DNA of 64,000 bases from CAVWZH01 sp963765285 (GTDB taxonomy: Bacteria; Acidobacteriota; Terriglobia; Terriglobales; Acidobacteriaceae), in assembly GCA_963765285.1 (NCBI GenBank), contig CAVXVR010000003.1:372001-436000 (forward strand), written 5' to 3'. The translations under genes were made by a program, and so were the position numbers. Of this stretch, positions 48,327 through 57,325 are shown piece after piece. Positions within the stretch are counted from its first letter, which is position 1. Each line of letters opens with the position of its first letter. Under the pieces are notes generated by a model, which saw only the letters and a program-made list of their open reading frames with translations, was not told where the DNA came from and made no database searches.

Positions 48327-48521
48327 CTGGTAGATCCCTTCACGTTAGCGGGCAGAATTTTCTATTTTAACGGCTCGCACCGATATGCGCCACAGAGGTA
48401 CACCGCGGCAGGGGATTTTTCCACCGCAGCCTTTACCGAACTGGATGCGCGAAGCGACGGCTTGGGTTGCTGCTGTGGAAAAATCGATTTTCTACCAGGG
48501 GAAGTTCGGCGACCGCCGCCC

Positions 48522-49355
48522 TCATCCTCGGCCGCGGGTCCGTCTCCCCGAGGCCGCTTCCCGGGCTGGAGCCACCGGCTTCTTCTTGCCTTCCATTTCG
48601 GCGAGGCTTTGTTTGAGCGCGGCCATCAGGTCGACCACCGGAGCAAGTTTCTTGGGCTTCTCTACTTCGGCGATCTGGCCACCTTCCAGTTTGGTCTCGA
48701 TGAGTTTCTTCAGATTGTCCTGAAAGTCGTCGTGATATTTTTCCGGGTCCCACTCGGCTGCCAAGGCTTCGATCAACTGATGCGCCACTTTTACTTCGGC
48801 ATCTTTCAGTTCGACATCGGGCGCGCCAAATCCCTCTACCTTGCGGACTTCTTCTTCGTAGTACATGGTATGCAGCATCAGCCCGCCCTGGGTGGGACGC
48901 AAGAACACGGTGTATTCGCGATTGTGCATGGTGAGCTTGGCGATGGCGACGTATTCGCTTTCCTCGAGCGCCTTGGTGAGCAAGGCATAGGGGCGACGTC
49001 CAGCTTCTTCCGGCAACATGTAATAGGAAGATTCGAAGTAGACCGGGTCGACCTCCGACTCTTTCACGAATTCCAGAATTTCCATGGTCTTGGCGGTCTG
49101 CGGTTCAATTTTCTTGATTTCTTCGGGCTCTATCACTACATATTCATCCTTGCGGTATTCGTAGCCCTTCACGATTTCGCTGCGCTCCACTACCTTGCCA
49201 TCCGCCAGGCAAACATATTGCTGCTTGAGGCGGGAAAGGTCGTCGCGATGCAACATGTTGAAGGAAATGCCGCTGCTGCGCGCGCCGGAAAACAGACGCA
49301 CCGGCATGGAAATTAATCCAAACGTGAGATAGCCAGACCAAACCGACGCCGCCAT
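48522..49355 (-). CDS. ku: Ku protein, non-homologous end joining
   Basis: A 277-residue bacterial Ku homodimer subunit that binds DNA double-strand ends and recruits LigD. The sequence begins AASVWSGYLTFGLISMPVRL, contains KGYEYRKDEYVVIEPEE and DPVYFESSYYMLPEE in the bridge region, and YEEEVRKVEG near the end of the beta-barrel. The C-terminal tail is rich in Lys and Arg (KKKPVAPAREAASGRRTRGRG), as usual for DNA and LigD contact. No ligD gene is in the window. Confidence 0.95.
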   Translation of the reverse strand: MAASVWSGYLTFGLISMPVRLFSGARSSGISFNMLHRDDLSRLKQQYVCLADGKVVERSEIVKGYEYRKDEYVVIEPEEIKKIEPQTAKTMEILEFVKESEVDPVYFESSYYMLPEEAGRRPYALLTKALEESEYVAIAKLTMHNREYTVFLRPTQGGLMLHTMYYEEEVRKVEGFGAPDVELKDAEVKVAHQLIEALAAEWDPEKYHDDFQDNLKKLIETKLEGGQIAEVEKPKKLAPVVDLMAALKQSLAEMEGKKKPVAPAREAASGRRTRGRG

Positions 49356-49560
49356 AGTTCACCCCGCAACTTTTCGCCGGCACCAGAGCTGTGCCAAGTC
49401 TGTGAGTTTAGACTACATTGAGGCTTTTGATGCAGGAAGTGGGGCCAGGTAACCGAAGATTAAAGCACCACAAATGGTGCAATTCTGGTCTGGGCACAAT
49501 GGGTTGTAGTATCCAATGCGGAACCTCCGGGTGGGAAGTTCTGCTTCGATTTCTTTGAGC

Positions 49561-50313
49561 ATGCGCAACTTAACCCTGTTTTCATCGAGCCTGGCTTCTC
49601 TGGCTTTTCTCCGCGTGGGCCAGATTGGAATCGCCGTGGCCGTGACGGTCGCCTTCGCAGTTCTGGCCAGGATAATGCGGGGTGTCACGACCTCAGGCGC
49701 AGTTGCGGGGGCGGTAATCTGCTTTTTGTTGTACGCGGGCGCGGGACCGGGTGCGTTCGCTGCTCTGGTTCTGGTATTTGTGCTCGCGTGGGTCACCACG
49801 CGCATCGGTTATCGGCGAAAGCAAAAGCTCGGGACTGCGGAACGGCGCGAGGGCCGAAGAGCTTCGCAGGTCGTGGCCAACCTGGGAGTTGCAGCGGCGT
49901 GCAGCGCGCTGTACAAGCTCGAGGCAAACCCGGCGTTCTTGCTGGCGATGGCCGCCGCTCTGTCTGAAGCAGCCGCCGATACAGTTTCAAGCGAATTAGG
50001 GCAGGCCCTTGGCCGAACTCCGCGCCTGATCACCACCTGGAGGCCGGTTCCGGCGGGGACAGACGGTGGTGTAAGTCTTGGCGGAACGCTTGCCGGCGTT
50101 CTTGCAGCGGCGCTGGTGAGCTGGACCTGCGTGGTGACAGGCCTGCTGGAATGGAAGTGGATGATCATTTCGACCGGCGCAGGCGTTCTGGGGATGGCGG
50201 CGGACAGTTTGTTTGGGGCCTCTTTCGAGCGGCGGCGGCTATTGAACAACGATTCGGTGAACTTCCTGGGCACTGCGGTTGCGGCTGCCGCAGCCTTTCT
50301 TCTGGGATCCTGA
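49561..50313 (+). CDS. DUF92/VTE6-like membrane protein
   Basis: A multi-spanning membrane protein of about 250 residues. Relatives include the plant phytyl-phosphate kinase VTE6 and bacterial DUF92 proteins thought to be lipid-phosphate or isoprenoid kinases. Visible: an Arg-flanked series of helices (IGIAVAVTVAFAVLARIMRG, SGAVAGAVICFLLYAGAGPG), the motif ALSEAAADTVSSELGQAL (DxxSSE typical of the family), TDGGVSLGGTLAGVLAAAL and NNDSVNFLGTAVAAA. The frame is open 45 bases further upstream (ATG 49516); I chose 49561 because the hydrophobic domain starts soon after. No partner gene is adjacent. Confidence 0.78.
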   Translation: MRNLTLFSSSLASLAFLRVGQIGIAVAVTVAFAVLARIMRGVTTSGAVAGAVICFLLYAGAGPGAFAALVLVFVLAWVTTRIGYRRKQKLGTAERREGRRASQVVANLGVAAACSALYKLEANPAFLLAMAAALSEAAADTVSSELGQALGRTPRLITTWRPVPAGTDGGVSLGGTLAGVLAAALVSWTCVVTGLLEWKWMIISTGAGVLGMAADSLFGASFERRRLLNNDSVNFLGTAVAAAAAFLLGS

Positions 50314-50483
50314 AAGCGTGTCTGACCAGGTTTTCCGACGGGGCATGTCCTGAAGTTCCTTGCCGTCGCGGGAAACTAAGTGCGAAACTGCATTCACGTA
50401 AGAGCCTGTATCTAAATGCCTTGGTGAGCATTCACCTGTTGCAGAGTTCAAGCCAAACCGCGACGAAAGCAAGCCGGGATCGC

Positions 50484-51134
50484 ATGAAGATCTGGACTTT
50501 TGTGATTGGGGTTGGTCTGGCGCTGGCGCTTTTTCTGTTCGCGCAACGCCACACCGAGGTTGCCCCGCTTGCCTCATTTCACGCCATCGTCGATCTGACT
50601 TCTTCGGCGGGTCCCAAGGATGCAACTCGCATTGACGCCCCCGGACGGCTCATACCTGGACTTTGGACCGTGGATCAAATTCCTCCTGAAAGGCTGGTCG
50701 CGCCTCTGGTTGTGCTCGATGTGAGCAGCAATGCAACCAACGACCCTGACTATCTGATATCGGTGCAAGATGTTTCGGACTGGGAGCGTGCCCACGGGCA
50801 GATTCCGATCGGCGCTGTAATCATGGCCCACACAGGCTGGGAATCGCGCTGGAAAAACGCATTGCATATGCCGGGGTTTTCGGCCGATGCCGCGAAGTTT
50901 CTGGTGGAAGGGCGGAATGCCATCGGGTTGGGAATCGATACCCTATTGCTGGAATCGGGGACCTCGAAGCAGTCTGCAACCTACCAATACGCCCTGGCCC
51001 ACGGCGTCTACCTGCTGAAGAACGTCGCCAACCTGGATCACGTTCCTCCCAGCGGCGCCATCGCGATGGTGGCACCAACCAAACTGGCTGGCGCGGCTGA
51101 AGGTCCGGTTCGATTGATGGCGTTGGTGCCCTAG
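50484..51134 (+). CDS. Cyclase-family (kynurenine formamidase-like) protein, metal site altered
   Basis: A 216-residue protein with an N-terminal hydrophobic anchor or signal peptide (FVIGVGLALALFLFAQR). The rest matches the cyclase/KynB fold: VLDVSSNATNDPDYLISVQD, WERAHGQIPIGAVIMAHTGW, PGFSADAAKFL, GIDTLLLESG and LLKNVANLDHVPPSGA. In the family the metal site reads TH-x-D-x-P-x-H. Here the sequence is TRIDAPGRL, so both His are replaced by Arg while Asp is kept. Metal-dependent hydrolysis is therefore doubtful. The start is ATG 50484; a longer upstream frame overlaps the DUF92 gene. Confidence 0.75.
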   Translation: MKIWTFVIGVGLALALFLFAQRHTEVAPLASFHAIVDLTSSAGPKDATRIDAPGRLIPGLWTVDQIPPERLVAPLVVLDVSSNATNDPDYLISVQDVSDWERAHGQIPIGAVIMAHTGWESRWKNALHMPGFSADAAKFLVEGRNAIGLGIDTLLLESGTSKQSATYQYALAHGVYLLKNVANLDHVPPSGAIAMVAPTKLAGAAEGPVRLMALVP

Positions 51135-51226
51135 CTGGCTCCAGCCGTCCCGCGTCCCCCACATTTCTGCAGCTTTTCGCGCCGCACGGTCATCACATCG
51201 GCAGTTTTTCTCGTGACGGAGGCCAT

Positions 51227-51751
51227 ATGAGCGATCCGCAATATCCTGTCGGCAAATTCACTTATAACAACCCGCCCACGGACGCACAGCGCAAACAGAT
51301 GATTGACGAAATCCAGCAGCTTCCGGAGCGGATGCGCGCTGCGGTACAAGGGCTTTCGCCTCAGCAACTCGATACACCCTATCGCGATGGCGGCTGGACG
51401 GTGCGGCAGGTGGCTCATCACGTGCCGGAAAGCCACATGAACGCCTACATTCGTTTTAAGCTGGCCTTGACGGAGGATGAACCGACCATTAAGCCCTACG
51501 AGCAAGGCCTCTGGGCGGAACTGCCGGATACGAAATCCACACCGGTTGAAATCTCGTTGGCCCTGCTCGATTCTTTGCATGATCGCTGGGTGCGTGTGTT
51601 GCGGGCGATCAAGCCGGAAGAGTGGAAGCGGACATTTCGCCATCCGGAGCTGGGAGTGGTGACGCTGGAGAAGAACCTGGCGCTGTACTCGTGGCATGGA
51701 CGGCACCACTTGGCGCATGTTACGGAGTTGAGGAAGAGGATGGGGTGGTGA
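51227..51751 (+). CDS. DinB/YfiT-family putative thiol-S-transferase or metal-dependent hydrolase
   Basis: A 174-residue protein of the DinB four-helix-bundle fold. The sequence begins SDPQYPVGKFTYNNPPTDAQ and shows WTVRQVAHHVPESHMNAYIR and LYSWHGRHHLAHVTELR, whose three His are the metal ligands. The closest known relative is B. subtilis YfiT/BstA, a bacillithiol transferase; I cannot tell which thiol is used here. No operon partner. GGAGG stands before the ATG. Confidence 0.9.
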   Translation: MSDPQYPVGKFTYNNPPTDAQRKQMIDEIQQLPERMRAAVQGLSPQQLDTPYRDGGWTVRQVAHHVPESHMNAYIRFKLALTEDEPTIKPYEQGLWAELPDTKSTPVEISLALLDSLHDRWVRVLRAIKPEEWKRTFRHPELGVVTLEKNLALYSWHGRHHLAHVTELRKRMGW

Positions 51752-51783
51752 AAGCCGCGGGCCAGGCGCCCGCGCTACGCAAG

Positions 51784-52404
51784 CTACGCCGGGATGTCCG
51801 CCCGCCACAGCAGGTAGCTTATGGCCTCCCGCAGTACGGCTTCCGCTCGCTGCCATTGGCTACGCGGAAGCGAATCGGGACGGGGCGCTATGCGCACTTG
51901 CACTCCTTCGTGATCGAGCAGGCGGCGAATGCGGAACACATGGTAGGCGTCGCTGACGGCCACACAACTGTTCATGTGGTTGGCGCGCATGATCACGCCG
52001 ACGCGCTTGGCTGATTGCGCCGTGTCCGCGCCTTGCGTCTCGGCGATCAGGCTGGATTCAGGAATGCCGCGGGACATCAGGTAGTCGCGGCCCACGCCGC
52101 CTTCACTGAAGCTGGGGTCGGCGCCGGAACCTCCAGTAGTGATGACCACCGGGGCCACATCTTGCTTGAAGAGATCGAACGCGTGATCGAGTCGCGCCTT
52201 GTACACGGGTGAAGGGCGGCCGGAATACTCCGCCGCGCCAAAGACAACAATCGCATCGGAATGCGGGATTTGCTGCAAGGTAGCTTCGTGGACAATTTCC
52301 AGGCAGGTGTAACCGAAAACCGCTCCGCCCGCAATCCCAACTGCAATCAGCAGTCGCCAGAAGTAGCGGCGTGGCCCATGCCGGTTGGCTTGCGTTGCGC
52401 TCAT
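51784..52404 (-). CDS. DUF218 (YdcF/SanA-like) membrane-anchored protein
   Basis: A 206-residue protein with one N-terminal membrane helix (FWRLLIAVGIAGGAVFGYTC) and a periplasmic DUF218 domain. The motifs are SDAIVVFGAAEYSGRPSPVY, VVITTGGSGADPSFSEG, the DYLMSRGIPESSLI helix and AVSDAYHVFRIRRL. E. coli SanA and YdcF, of this fold, affect envelope barrier function. The start overlaps the stop of tsaC by four bases, so both are co-translated. Confidence 0.85.
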   Translation of the reverse strand: MSATQANRHGPRRYFWRLLIAVGIAGGAVFGYTCLEIVHEATLQQIPHSDAIVVFGAAEYSGRPSPVYKARLDHAFDLFKQDVAPVVITTGGSGADPSFSEGGVGRDYLMSRGIPESSLIAETQGADTAQSAKRVGVIMRANHMNSCVAVSDAYHVFRIRRLLDHEGVQVRIAPRPDSLPRSQWQRAEAVLREAISYLLWRADIPA

Positions 52405-53057
52405 CCCTTCGCGAAAAATTCCGAGATGTCCCGGGCAGGAATCGCGCCCTCCCGCAGAATGCGCCAGCGGGCCTCCTGATCGGTGAGATCAACGATGGTG
52501 GAGGCAATGTCCCGCGGCGAAGTGCCGCCATCCACGATGATAGAAATCCGCTCTTTCAGCTGGTCGCGCACCGCCAGCGCTGTGGTGCATTCCGATTCAC
52601 CACTGAGATTGGCCGATGTCGCCGTAATAGGAATCTGCGCAGCTTGCACAACGGCCAGAGGAATTCTCGCGTTGGGAACTCGCAGCGCCACGTGACCAGT
52701 GTTAGCGGTGACCTTGAGCGGAAGCCGCGACGAGGCTTTGACGATGATGGTCAGCGGGCCCGGCCAATAACGCCGGGCCAGAACGGCGAACTCTTCCGGC
52801 AGACCCTGGCTCAACTCTTCCGCCTGGTCCACGCTTTCGATCAAAAGAGACAGCGGTTTGTGGCGCGAGCGCGACTTGATGTCGTACACCTTGTCCACGG
52901 CGCGCAGGTTGAAAGGATCGGCCGCCAGCCCGTAGAACGTGTCAGTCGGCATGCCGAGCACTTCGCCGGCACGAATCTGGTCAGCCGCATAGCGGATGAG
53001 CGAGGCTTCCGGTTTTTCACTGTTGATCTTCAGAATTTCCGGGTGCACGAGGGGCAT
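52401..53057 (-). CDS. tsaC: L-threonylcarbamoyladenylate synthase (TsaC/Sua5/YciO family)
   Basis: A 218-residue enzyme that makes threonylcarbamoyl-AMP from threonine, bicarbonate and ATP for t6A modification of tRNAs. It contains GEVLGMPTDTFYGLAADPFN, IKSRSRHKPLSLLIESVDQA, YWPGPLTIIVKAS, VALRVPNARI and ITATSANLSGESEC, all family motifs. There is no C-terminal Sua5 domain. First gene of a two-gene unit with the DUF218 gene. Confidence 0.92.
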   Translation of the reverse strand: MPLVHPEILKINSEKPEASLIRYAADQIRAGEVLGMPTDTFYGLAADPFNLRAVDKVYDIKSRSRHKPLSLLIESVDQAEELSQGLPEEFAVLARRYWPGPLTIIVKASSRLPLKVTANTGHVALRVPNARIPLAVVQAAQIPITATSANLSGESECTTALAVRDQLKERISIIVDGGTSPRDIASTIVDLTDQEARWRILREGAIPARDISEFFAKG

Positions 53058-53192
53058 CCTTAAGCTGTCTGGGCTGAAAAAGTGACATTTAACATAACAT
53101 GAGGAGTGCTTGAAAACCGAGAGAAAGGCGCAAACAGGCCTCAGGCGGGAGCAAATCCCCGGCCGGATTGTGATCGCGTATGATTTCAGCGA

Positions 53193-54032
53193 ATGGCTTT
53201 CCCTGCGAAGAAAACGACGGCTCCTGACTCACGGGCGCGTTTGCGCCACATCGAGGGGAAGCACAACGCTCTGGTGAAAGAGCTGCGCCGAGCCTTTGCG
53301 GCGGCTGAACTCACCGAAGATGGCTCCTGTGCCATTGAAGGCTTGCGGATTGTGGAAGAAGCGATCCGGAGCGGGCTGCGGTTCCGGGCAGTCCTGTTCA
53401 GTGCCTCGGCGAAAGACAAGATGGAGCGGCTGCTCCCGCAAATCGGGGCACAGGTGGAGACGGTCGTGCTTCCTGATGCTCTGTTTGCAAGCATCGTCAC
53501 CAGCGAAACCCCACAGGGCGTGGCCGCCCTGGTCTACTGGAAAAAGTCTTCGCTCGAGGACGTTCTGGCCCGCGCCCAGGCTGGGCCTCTGCTGGTAATT
53601 GCCGGCGTACAGGACCCCGGAAACCTGGGCACGATTCTGCGTTCGGCCGAGGCATTTGGCGCGGGAGGCGTGCTTTCGGGAGAAGGAACGGTCAGCATTT
53701 TCAACTCCAAGGCGATACGTGCCTCGGCAGGGTCGGTCTTTCGTTTGTCTGTGGCACTGGTGAACTTGGAAGCAGCCATTGAGAAGCTCCGCCAGGCGGG
53801 GATTAAGCTGATAGCTACATCGTCACACAAGGGCACGCCCTTACCGGAGGCGGAATTGGCCGGACAGTTGGCAATTTTCATCGGTAACGAAGGCGCCGGG
53901 CTTCCGAAGAAGCTGGTGGGATCGGTGGACGAACTGGTCTCGATTCCACATTCGCCACAGGTTGAGTCCCTAAACGCGGGAGTGGCGGCGAGTATTGTGC
54001 TCTATGAAGCGGCGAGGCAGAGGAAGAATTGA
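53193..54032 (+). CDS. TrmH/SpoU-family RNA 2'-O-methyltransferase
   Basis: A 279-residue RNA methyltransferase. The N-terminal substrate-binding domain (HNALVKELRRAFAAAELTED) has the L30e-like fold. The SPOUT domain has motif 1 GVQDPGNLGTILRSAEAFG (Asn and Arg catalytic), motif 2 IFIGNEGAGLPKKL, and motif 3 IPHSPQVESLNAGVAASIVL. The target nucleotide, in rRNA or tRNA, is not inferable. It precedes rarA by 54 bases. Confidence 0.9.
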   Translation: MAFPAKKTTAPDSRARLRHIEGKHNALVKELRRAFAAAELTEDGSCAIEGLRIVEEAIRSGLRFRAVLFSASAKDKMERLLPQIGAQVETVVLPDALFASIVTSETPQGVAALVYWKKSSLEDVLARAQAGPLLVIAGVQDPGNLGTILRSAEAFGAGGVLSGEGTVSIFNSKAIRASAGSVFRLSVALVNLEAAIEKLRQAGIKLIATSSHKGTPLPEAELAGQLAIFIGNEGAGLPKKLVGSVDELVSIPHSPQVESLNAGVAASIVLYEAARQRKN

Positions 54033-54086
54033 ATCATCGGGTCATTGAATAAATGACTCAATCACTCAATGAGTCAATAGGTTTTT
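54033..54086. repeat. Short direct repeat in the rarA leader
   Basis: The 54-base spacer contains four tandem-like variants of TCA(T/A)TGA(A/C)TCAAT: GGTCATTGAAT, AATGACTCAAT, CACTCAAT and GAGTCAATAGG. Such 'CAATGACTCAATGA' repeats are found between genes in Acidobacteria. Confidence 0.5.
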
Positions 54087-55466
54087 ATGGGCCTTTTTCA
54101 ATCCATTTCGAGGGCTGACAATCCGGGCGATCGCACTCGCCCCCTTGCAGATCGGATGCGGCCGCGCACGCTTGAGGAATTTGTAGGACAAGAGCATCTG
54201 ATCGGGCCGGGAAAACCACTGCGGGCGCAGATTGAGCGCGACGACCTTGGTTCACTCATTTTCTGGGGGCCGCCGGGCACGGGGAAAACGACGCTGGCGC
54301 AGATCATTGCCCGGATGACGAAGGCGGAGTTCATCGAGTTTTCTGCGGTTCTGGTTGGGATCAAAGAAATCAAGCAGGTGATGGCCGACGCTGAGCGGGC
54401 CAAACAATACGGCACGCGGACCATCGTATTCATCGACGAAATTCACCGCTTCAACAAAGCCCAGCAGGATGCATTCCTCCCGCACGTTGAAAAAGGCAAC
54501 ATCCGGCTGATCGGGGCCACCACGGAAAATCCGTCGTTTGAAATCATCTCTGCGCTGCTTTCGCGCTCACGCGTCTACGTGCTGAAGCCGTTGACCGAAG
54601 AGCAGATCGTGATTCTGCTCAAACGGGCGCTCGCAGATGAAGAACGTGGCCTGGGAGCGATGAAACTCAAGGCCTCCGACGAGGTGCTGCAGAAAATCGC
54701 CGCCTACTCGAGCGGCGATGCGCGCAGCGCGTACAACGTGCTGGAAGTGGCAGCATCGCTTGCGCAAAGCGCTGAGAAAGAAACTGGCCGGCACATCACG
54801 GATGAAATCGTTCAGTCAGCTTTGCAAAAACGCATCCTGCTTTATGACAAATCTGGGGAAGAGCACTACAACCTGATCTCGGCGCTGCACAAGTCAGTAC
54901 GCAACAGTGATCCGGACGCGGCGCTTTACTGGCTGGGCCGCATGCTCGAGGCGGGGGAAGACCCGCTTTACATAGCGCGGCGGGTGGTGCGGATGGCTGT
55001 GGAAGATATTGGACTGGCCGATCCCAACGCGCTCGGATTGTGCATGGCAGCCCGCGATGCGGTGGATTTTATCGGCATGCCCGAAGGCAATCTGGCGCTG
55101 GCCCAGGCAGTTGTCTATCTGTCAGTCGCTCCAAAGTCCAATGCCTTGTACACGGCGTACAGCGAGGTGGTTGGAGACGTGGAACGCACTGCGGCCGAAC
55201 CAGTTCCCCTGCATCTTCGCAACGCACCTACCGGACTGATGAAAGGTCTAGGTTACGGCGAGGGTTATCAGTACGCCCACGCCCTCGTAGACAAGGTTGC
55301 GGATATGCAGTGCCTGCCTGACAATCTGCGCGACCGACTTTACTATCAGCCGACGAATGAAGGGGTTGAAAAGCGTATTCGCGAGCGCTTGCAAGAGATC
55401 AAGCGCGGGCGATCCAGGCCCCGTTCTGGCCCAACTTCGTCACAGAAAACAGAATCCGGCGAATAG
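54087..55466 (+). CDS. rarA: Replication-associated recombination protein A (RarA/MgsA)
   Basis: A 459-residue AAA+ ATPase of the clamp-loader-like family that acts at stalled forks. Features: PLADRMRPRTLEEFVGQEHL, Walker A WGPPGTGKTTLAQII, Walker B FIDEIHRFNKAQQDAFL, sensor 1 IGATTENPSFEI, the sensor 2 region SGDARSAYNVLE, then the C-terminal tetramerisation part with DPDAALYWLGRMLEAGED. Complete and of normal size. Confidence 0.95.
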   Translation: MGLFQSISRADNPGDRTRPLADRMRPRTLEEFVGQEHLIGPGKPLRAQIERDDLGSLIFWGPPGTGKTTLAQIIARMTKAEFIEFSAVLVGIKEIKQVMADAERAKQYGTRTIVFIDEIHRFNKAQQDAFLPHVEKGNIRLIGATTENPSFEIISALLSRSRVYVLKPLTEEQIVILLKRALADEERGLGAMKLKASDEVLQKIAAYSSGDARSAYNVLEVAASLAQSAEKETGRHITDEIVQSALQKRILLYDKSGEEHYNLISALHKSVRNSDPDAALYWLGRMLEAGEDPLYIARRVVRMAVEDIGLADPNALGLCMAARDAVDFIGMPEGNLALAQAVVYLSVAPKSNALYTAYSEVVGDVERTAAEPVPLHLRNAPTGLMKGLGYGEGYQYAHALVDKVADMQCLPDNLRDRLYYQPTNEGVEKRIRERLQEIKRGRSRPRSGPTSSQKTESGE

Positions 55467-55526
55467 GGCCGGGCATCTGATACCCATTGGCGGCGTACTC
55501 GGCCTTCCGGCAAAGGGAGTGTAATT

Positions 55527-56804
55527 ATGGCTGCAAGCCCAAGAACCATCAGCCCCGATCCGGCAGCGGTCCGCGGGTTGCATATCGAGCAAGTTGAGGA
55601 TCTGCTCAAACTGCAGAAAGCAGCCCAAAAGATCAACTCCATTCTCGATCTGGACCAGCTGATCGACAAAGTTGTGAACGATATCGCGTGTTCCTTCGGT
55701 TGTATCGATGCGGACGTCTATCTGCATGACGAGACGCGAGGGGAATTAGTCCTGACCGGGGCGCACGGTTGCACCGACTGCGAGATCCACGGCAAAGGCC
55801 ACAGCCTGAAGATTGGCAAAGACGGCATGGTGGGCTATGTCGCCGCCACCGGCCAGATGCGTTACGCCCCCGATGTACGGCGCGATCCGTATTACATCGG
55901 CTGCGAAGAGTCCACGCTCTCTGAGGTGGCCATTCCTTTGACCGTAGATGGACGGCTGGTAGGAGTGTTCACGGCTTCTCATCACGAACTGGATGCGTTT
56001 CCCCCGGCTCAACTGCGCCTTTTGCAGGGACTCTGCAATCATGTCGCCGCAGCGGTGCATAACGCGCAGCGTTTTCAGCACGAGCGGCAGGAACGCCAGC
56101 GAATGAGCCGAGAACAGCAGGAGGCTCGCGTCATTCAGCAAGCCTTGCTGCCCAAGAGTTCTCCGTATGTACCGGGATTCGCGGTCTCGGGGCTGAGCAT
56201 ATCCGCGGGTGAAGTGGGCGGGGACTGGTACGACTACATTCCTTTCGACGACGGCTGCTGGGGGCTGGTACTGGCGGATGTTTCCGGCAAAGGGACGGCG
56301 GCGGCTCTACTCATGTCCGCGACGCGCGGTATGCTCCGTTCTTTGGCTACCGCTTGCGGTGGACCGGGCGAAGTGCTGAACCGGCTGAATCGCCTGCTGG
56401 TCGAAGATTTCCCGTCAGGCAAATTCGTGACCATGATTTATGCGGTTCTCAATCCCAGTGAGCGTACGCTGACTTTTGCCAGTGCAGGTCATCTGCGGCC
56501 GCTGCTGGTGAATCAGGAGGGCGCGCGCTTTCTCGATAGCGAACGTGGCCTGCCTTTGGGTCTCGGATTGGGCGGATTCTCGGAGACCGAGGTGAAGCTT
56601 GCTCCCGGTTCCCGGCTGGTTTTCTACAGCGACGGAATCACCGAAGCGGAAGGCCCGAACGATGAAGAGTACGGAGCTGAGAGGCTGCAGGATCATGTGC
56701 TGCGCGTCGACGCCTGCCCTGAGACCATTCTGGGAGATGTACGCGCTTTCGCCAATGGGGCTGGGCTGCACGACGACGCTACGGTAATCCTGGTGAAAGC
56801 GTAG
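55527..56804 (+). CDS. GAF-domain PP2C phosphatase (RsbU/SpoIIE type)
   Basis: A 425-residue cytosolic serine phosphatase probably acting in a partner-switch anti-sigma system. The GAF domain covers residues about 30-185 (INSILDLDQLIDKVVNDIA, YVAATGQMRYAPDVRRDPYY). A coiled linker leads to the phosphatase domain with VSGLSISAGEVGGDWYDYIP, LADVSGKGTAAALLMS (metal Asp/Gly), ASAGHLRPLLV, VFYSDGITEAEGPNDEEYG and LHDDATVILVKA. Metal ligands are kept. A CTDCE motif in the GAF domain could sense redox or metals. No STAS antagonist gene is adjacent. Confidence 0.92.
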   Translation: MAASPRTISPDPAAVRGLHIEQVEDLLKLQKAAQKINSILDLDQLIDKVVNDIACSFGCIDADVYLHDETRGELVLTGAHGCTDCEIHGKGHSLKIGKDGMVGYVAATGQMRYAPDVRRDPYYIGCEESTLSEVAIPLTVDGRLVGVFTASHHELDAFPPAQLRLLQGLCNHVAAAVHNAQRFQHERQERQRMSREQQEARVIQQALLPKSSPYVPGFAVSGLSISAGEVGGDWYDYIPFDDGCWGLVLADVSGKGTAAALLMSATRGMLRSLATACGGPGEVLNRLNRLLVEDFPSGKFVTMIYAVLNPSERTLTFASAGHLRPLLVNQEGARFLDSERGLPLGLGLGGFSETEVKLAPGSRLVFYSDGITEAEGPNDEEYGAERLQDHVLRVDACPETILGDVRAFANGAGLHDDATVILVKA

Positions 56805-56815
56805 GCTTGGAATCC

Positions 56816-56844
56816 AAGAGCCCCGCGACGTTTCCGGGGCTTTT
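56816..56844. terminator. Bidirectional terminator between the phosphatase and the CoA-binding gene
   Basis: AAGAGCCCCG and CGGGGCTTTT pair (one G-T) around a 9-base loop. The stem is flanked by A-rich and T-rich ends, so it can terminate transcripts from both convergent genes. Confidence 0.75.
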
Positions 56845-56852
56845 GCAGGCGC

Positions 56853-57266
56853 TCAGCGGAAGCGGGCCCGGTGTTCCTTTAGGATGCAGCGGTCCATGAT
56901 CACGAAGATGCCCGCCTGTCGCGCCTTTTGAGCAGCCTTCTCATTGACCACCCCTTCCTGCATCCAGATCGCAGGCACTTTAAGCCGGATCGCCTGGTCC
57001 ACAATTTCCCCGGCATATTCCGGGCGGCGAAAGATGTTCACGATGTCAATCTTCTCGGGCACATTGAGGAGCGAACCGTAGGGCTTTTCGCCCAGCGCTT
57101 CGTCGATATTGGGGTTCACCGGAATGATGCGATAGCCCTGGGTTTGCATGTATGCGGAAACCCCATGGCTGGGGCGCAGAGGATTATCGGAGAGGCCCAC
57201 TACGGCGATGGTTCTGGAAGATTTCAGAAGGTCGCCGATGGGATCCTGCCCGAGCGAAGACACCAT
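56853..57266 (-). CDS. CoA-binding domain protein (YccU-like)
   Basis: About 137 residues, a Rossmann-type CoA-binding protein. The motif SRTIAVVGLSDNPLRPSHGV binds the nucleotide; YRIIPVNPNIDEALGEKPYG and DIVNIFRRPEYAGEIV follow, then AIWMQEGVVNEKAA and a conserved MDRCILKEH end. This is the succinyl-CoA-synthetase-like fold without catalytic domains. Function is not known. I chose ATG 57266; the frame is open 36 bases further to 57302. Confidence 0.88.
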   Translation of the reverse strand: MVSSLGQDPIGDLLKSSRTIAVVGLSDNPLRPSHGVSAYMQTQGYRIIPVNPNIDEALGEKPYGSLLNVPEKIDIVNIFRRPEYAGEIVDQAIRLKVPAIWMQEGVVNEKAAQKARQAGIFVIMDRCILKEHRARFR

Positions 57267-57325
57267 GGCGGCAGTATAGCCGGAGGTCACGCCCCAGGCC
57301 AATGAGACCGGGGACTTGTTCGCTC

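Noticed and set aside
54033..54086. CRISPR-like array
   Set aside because: The repeats are short and without unique spacers; there are no cas genes in the window.
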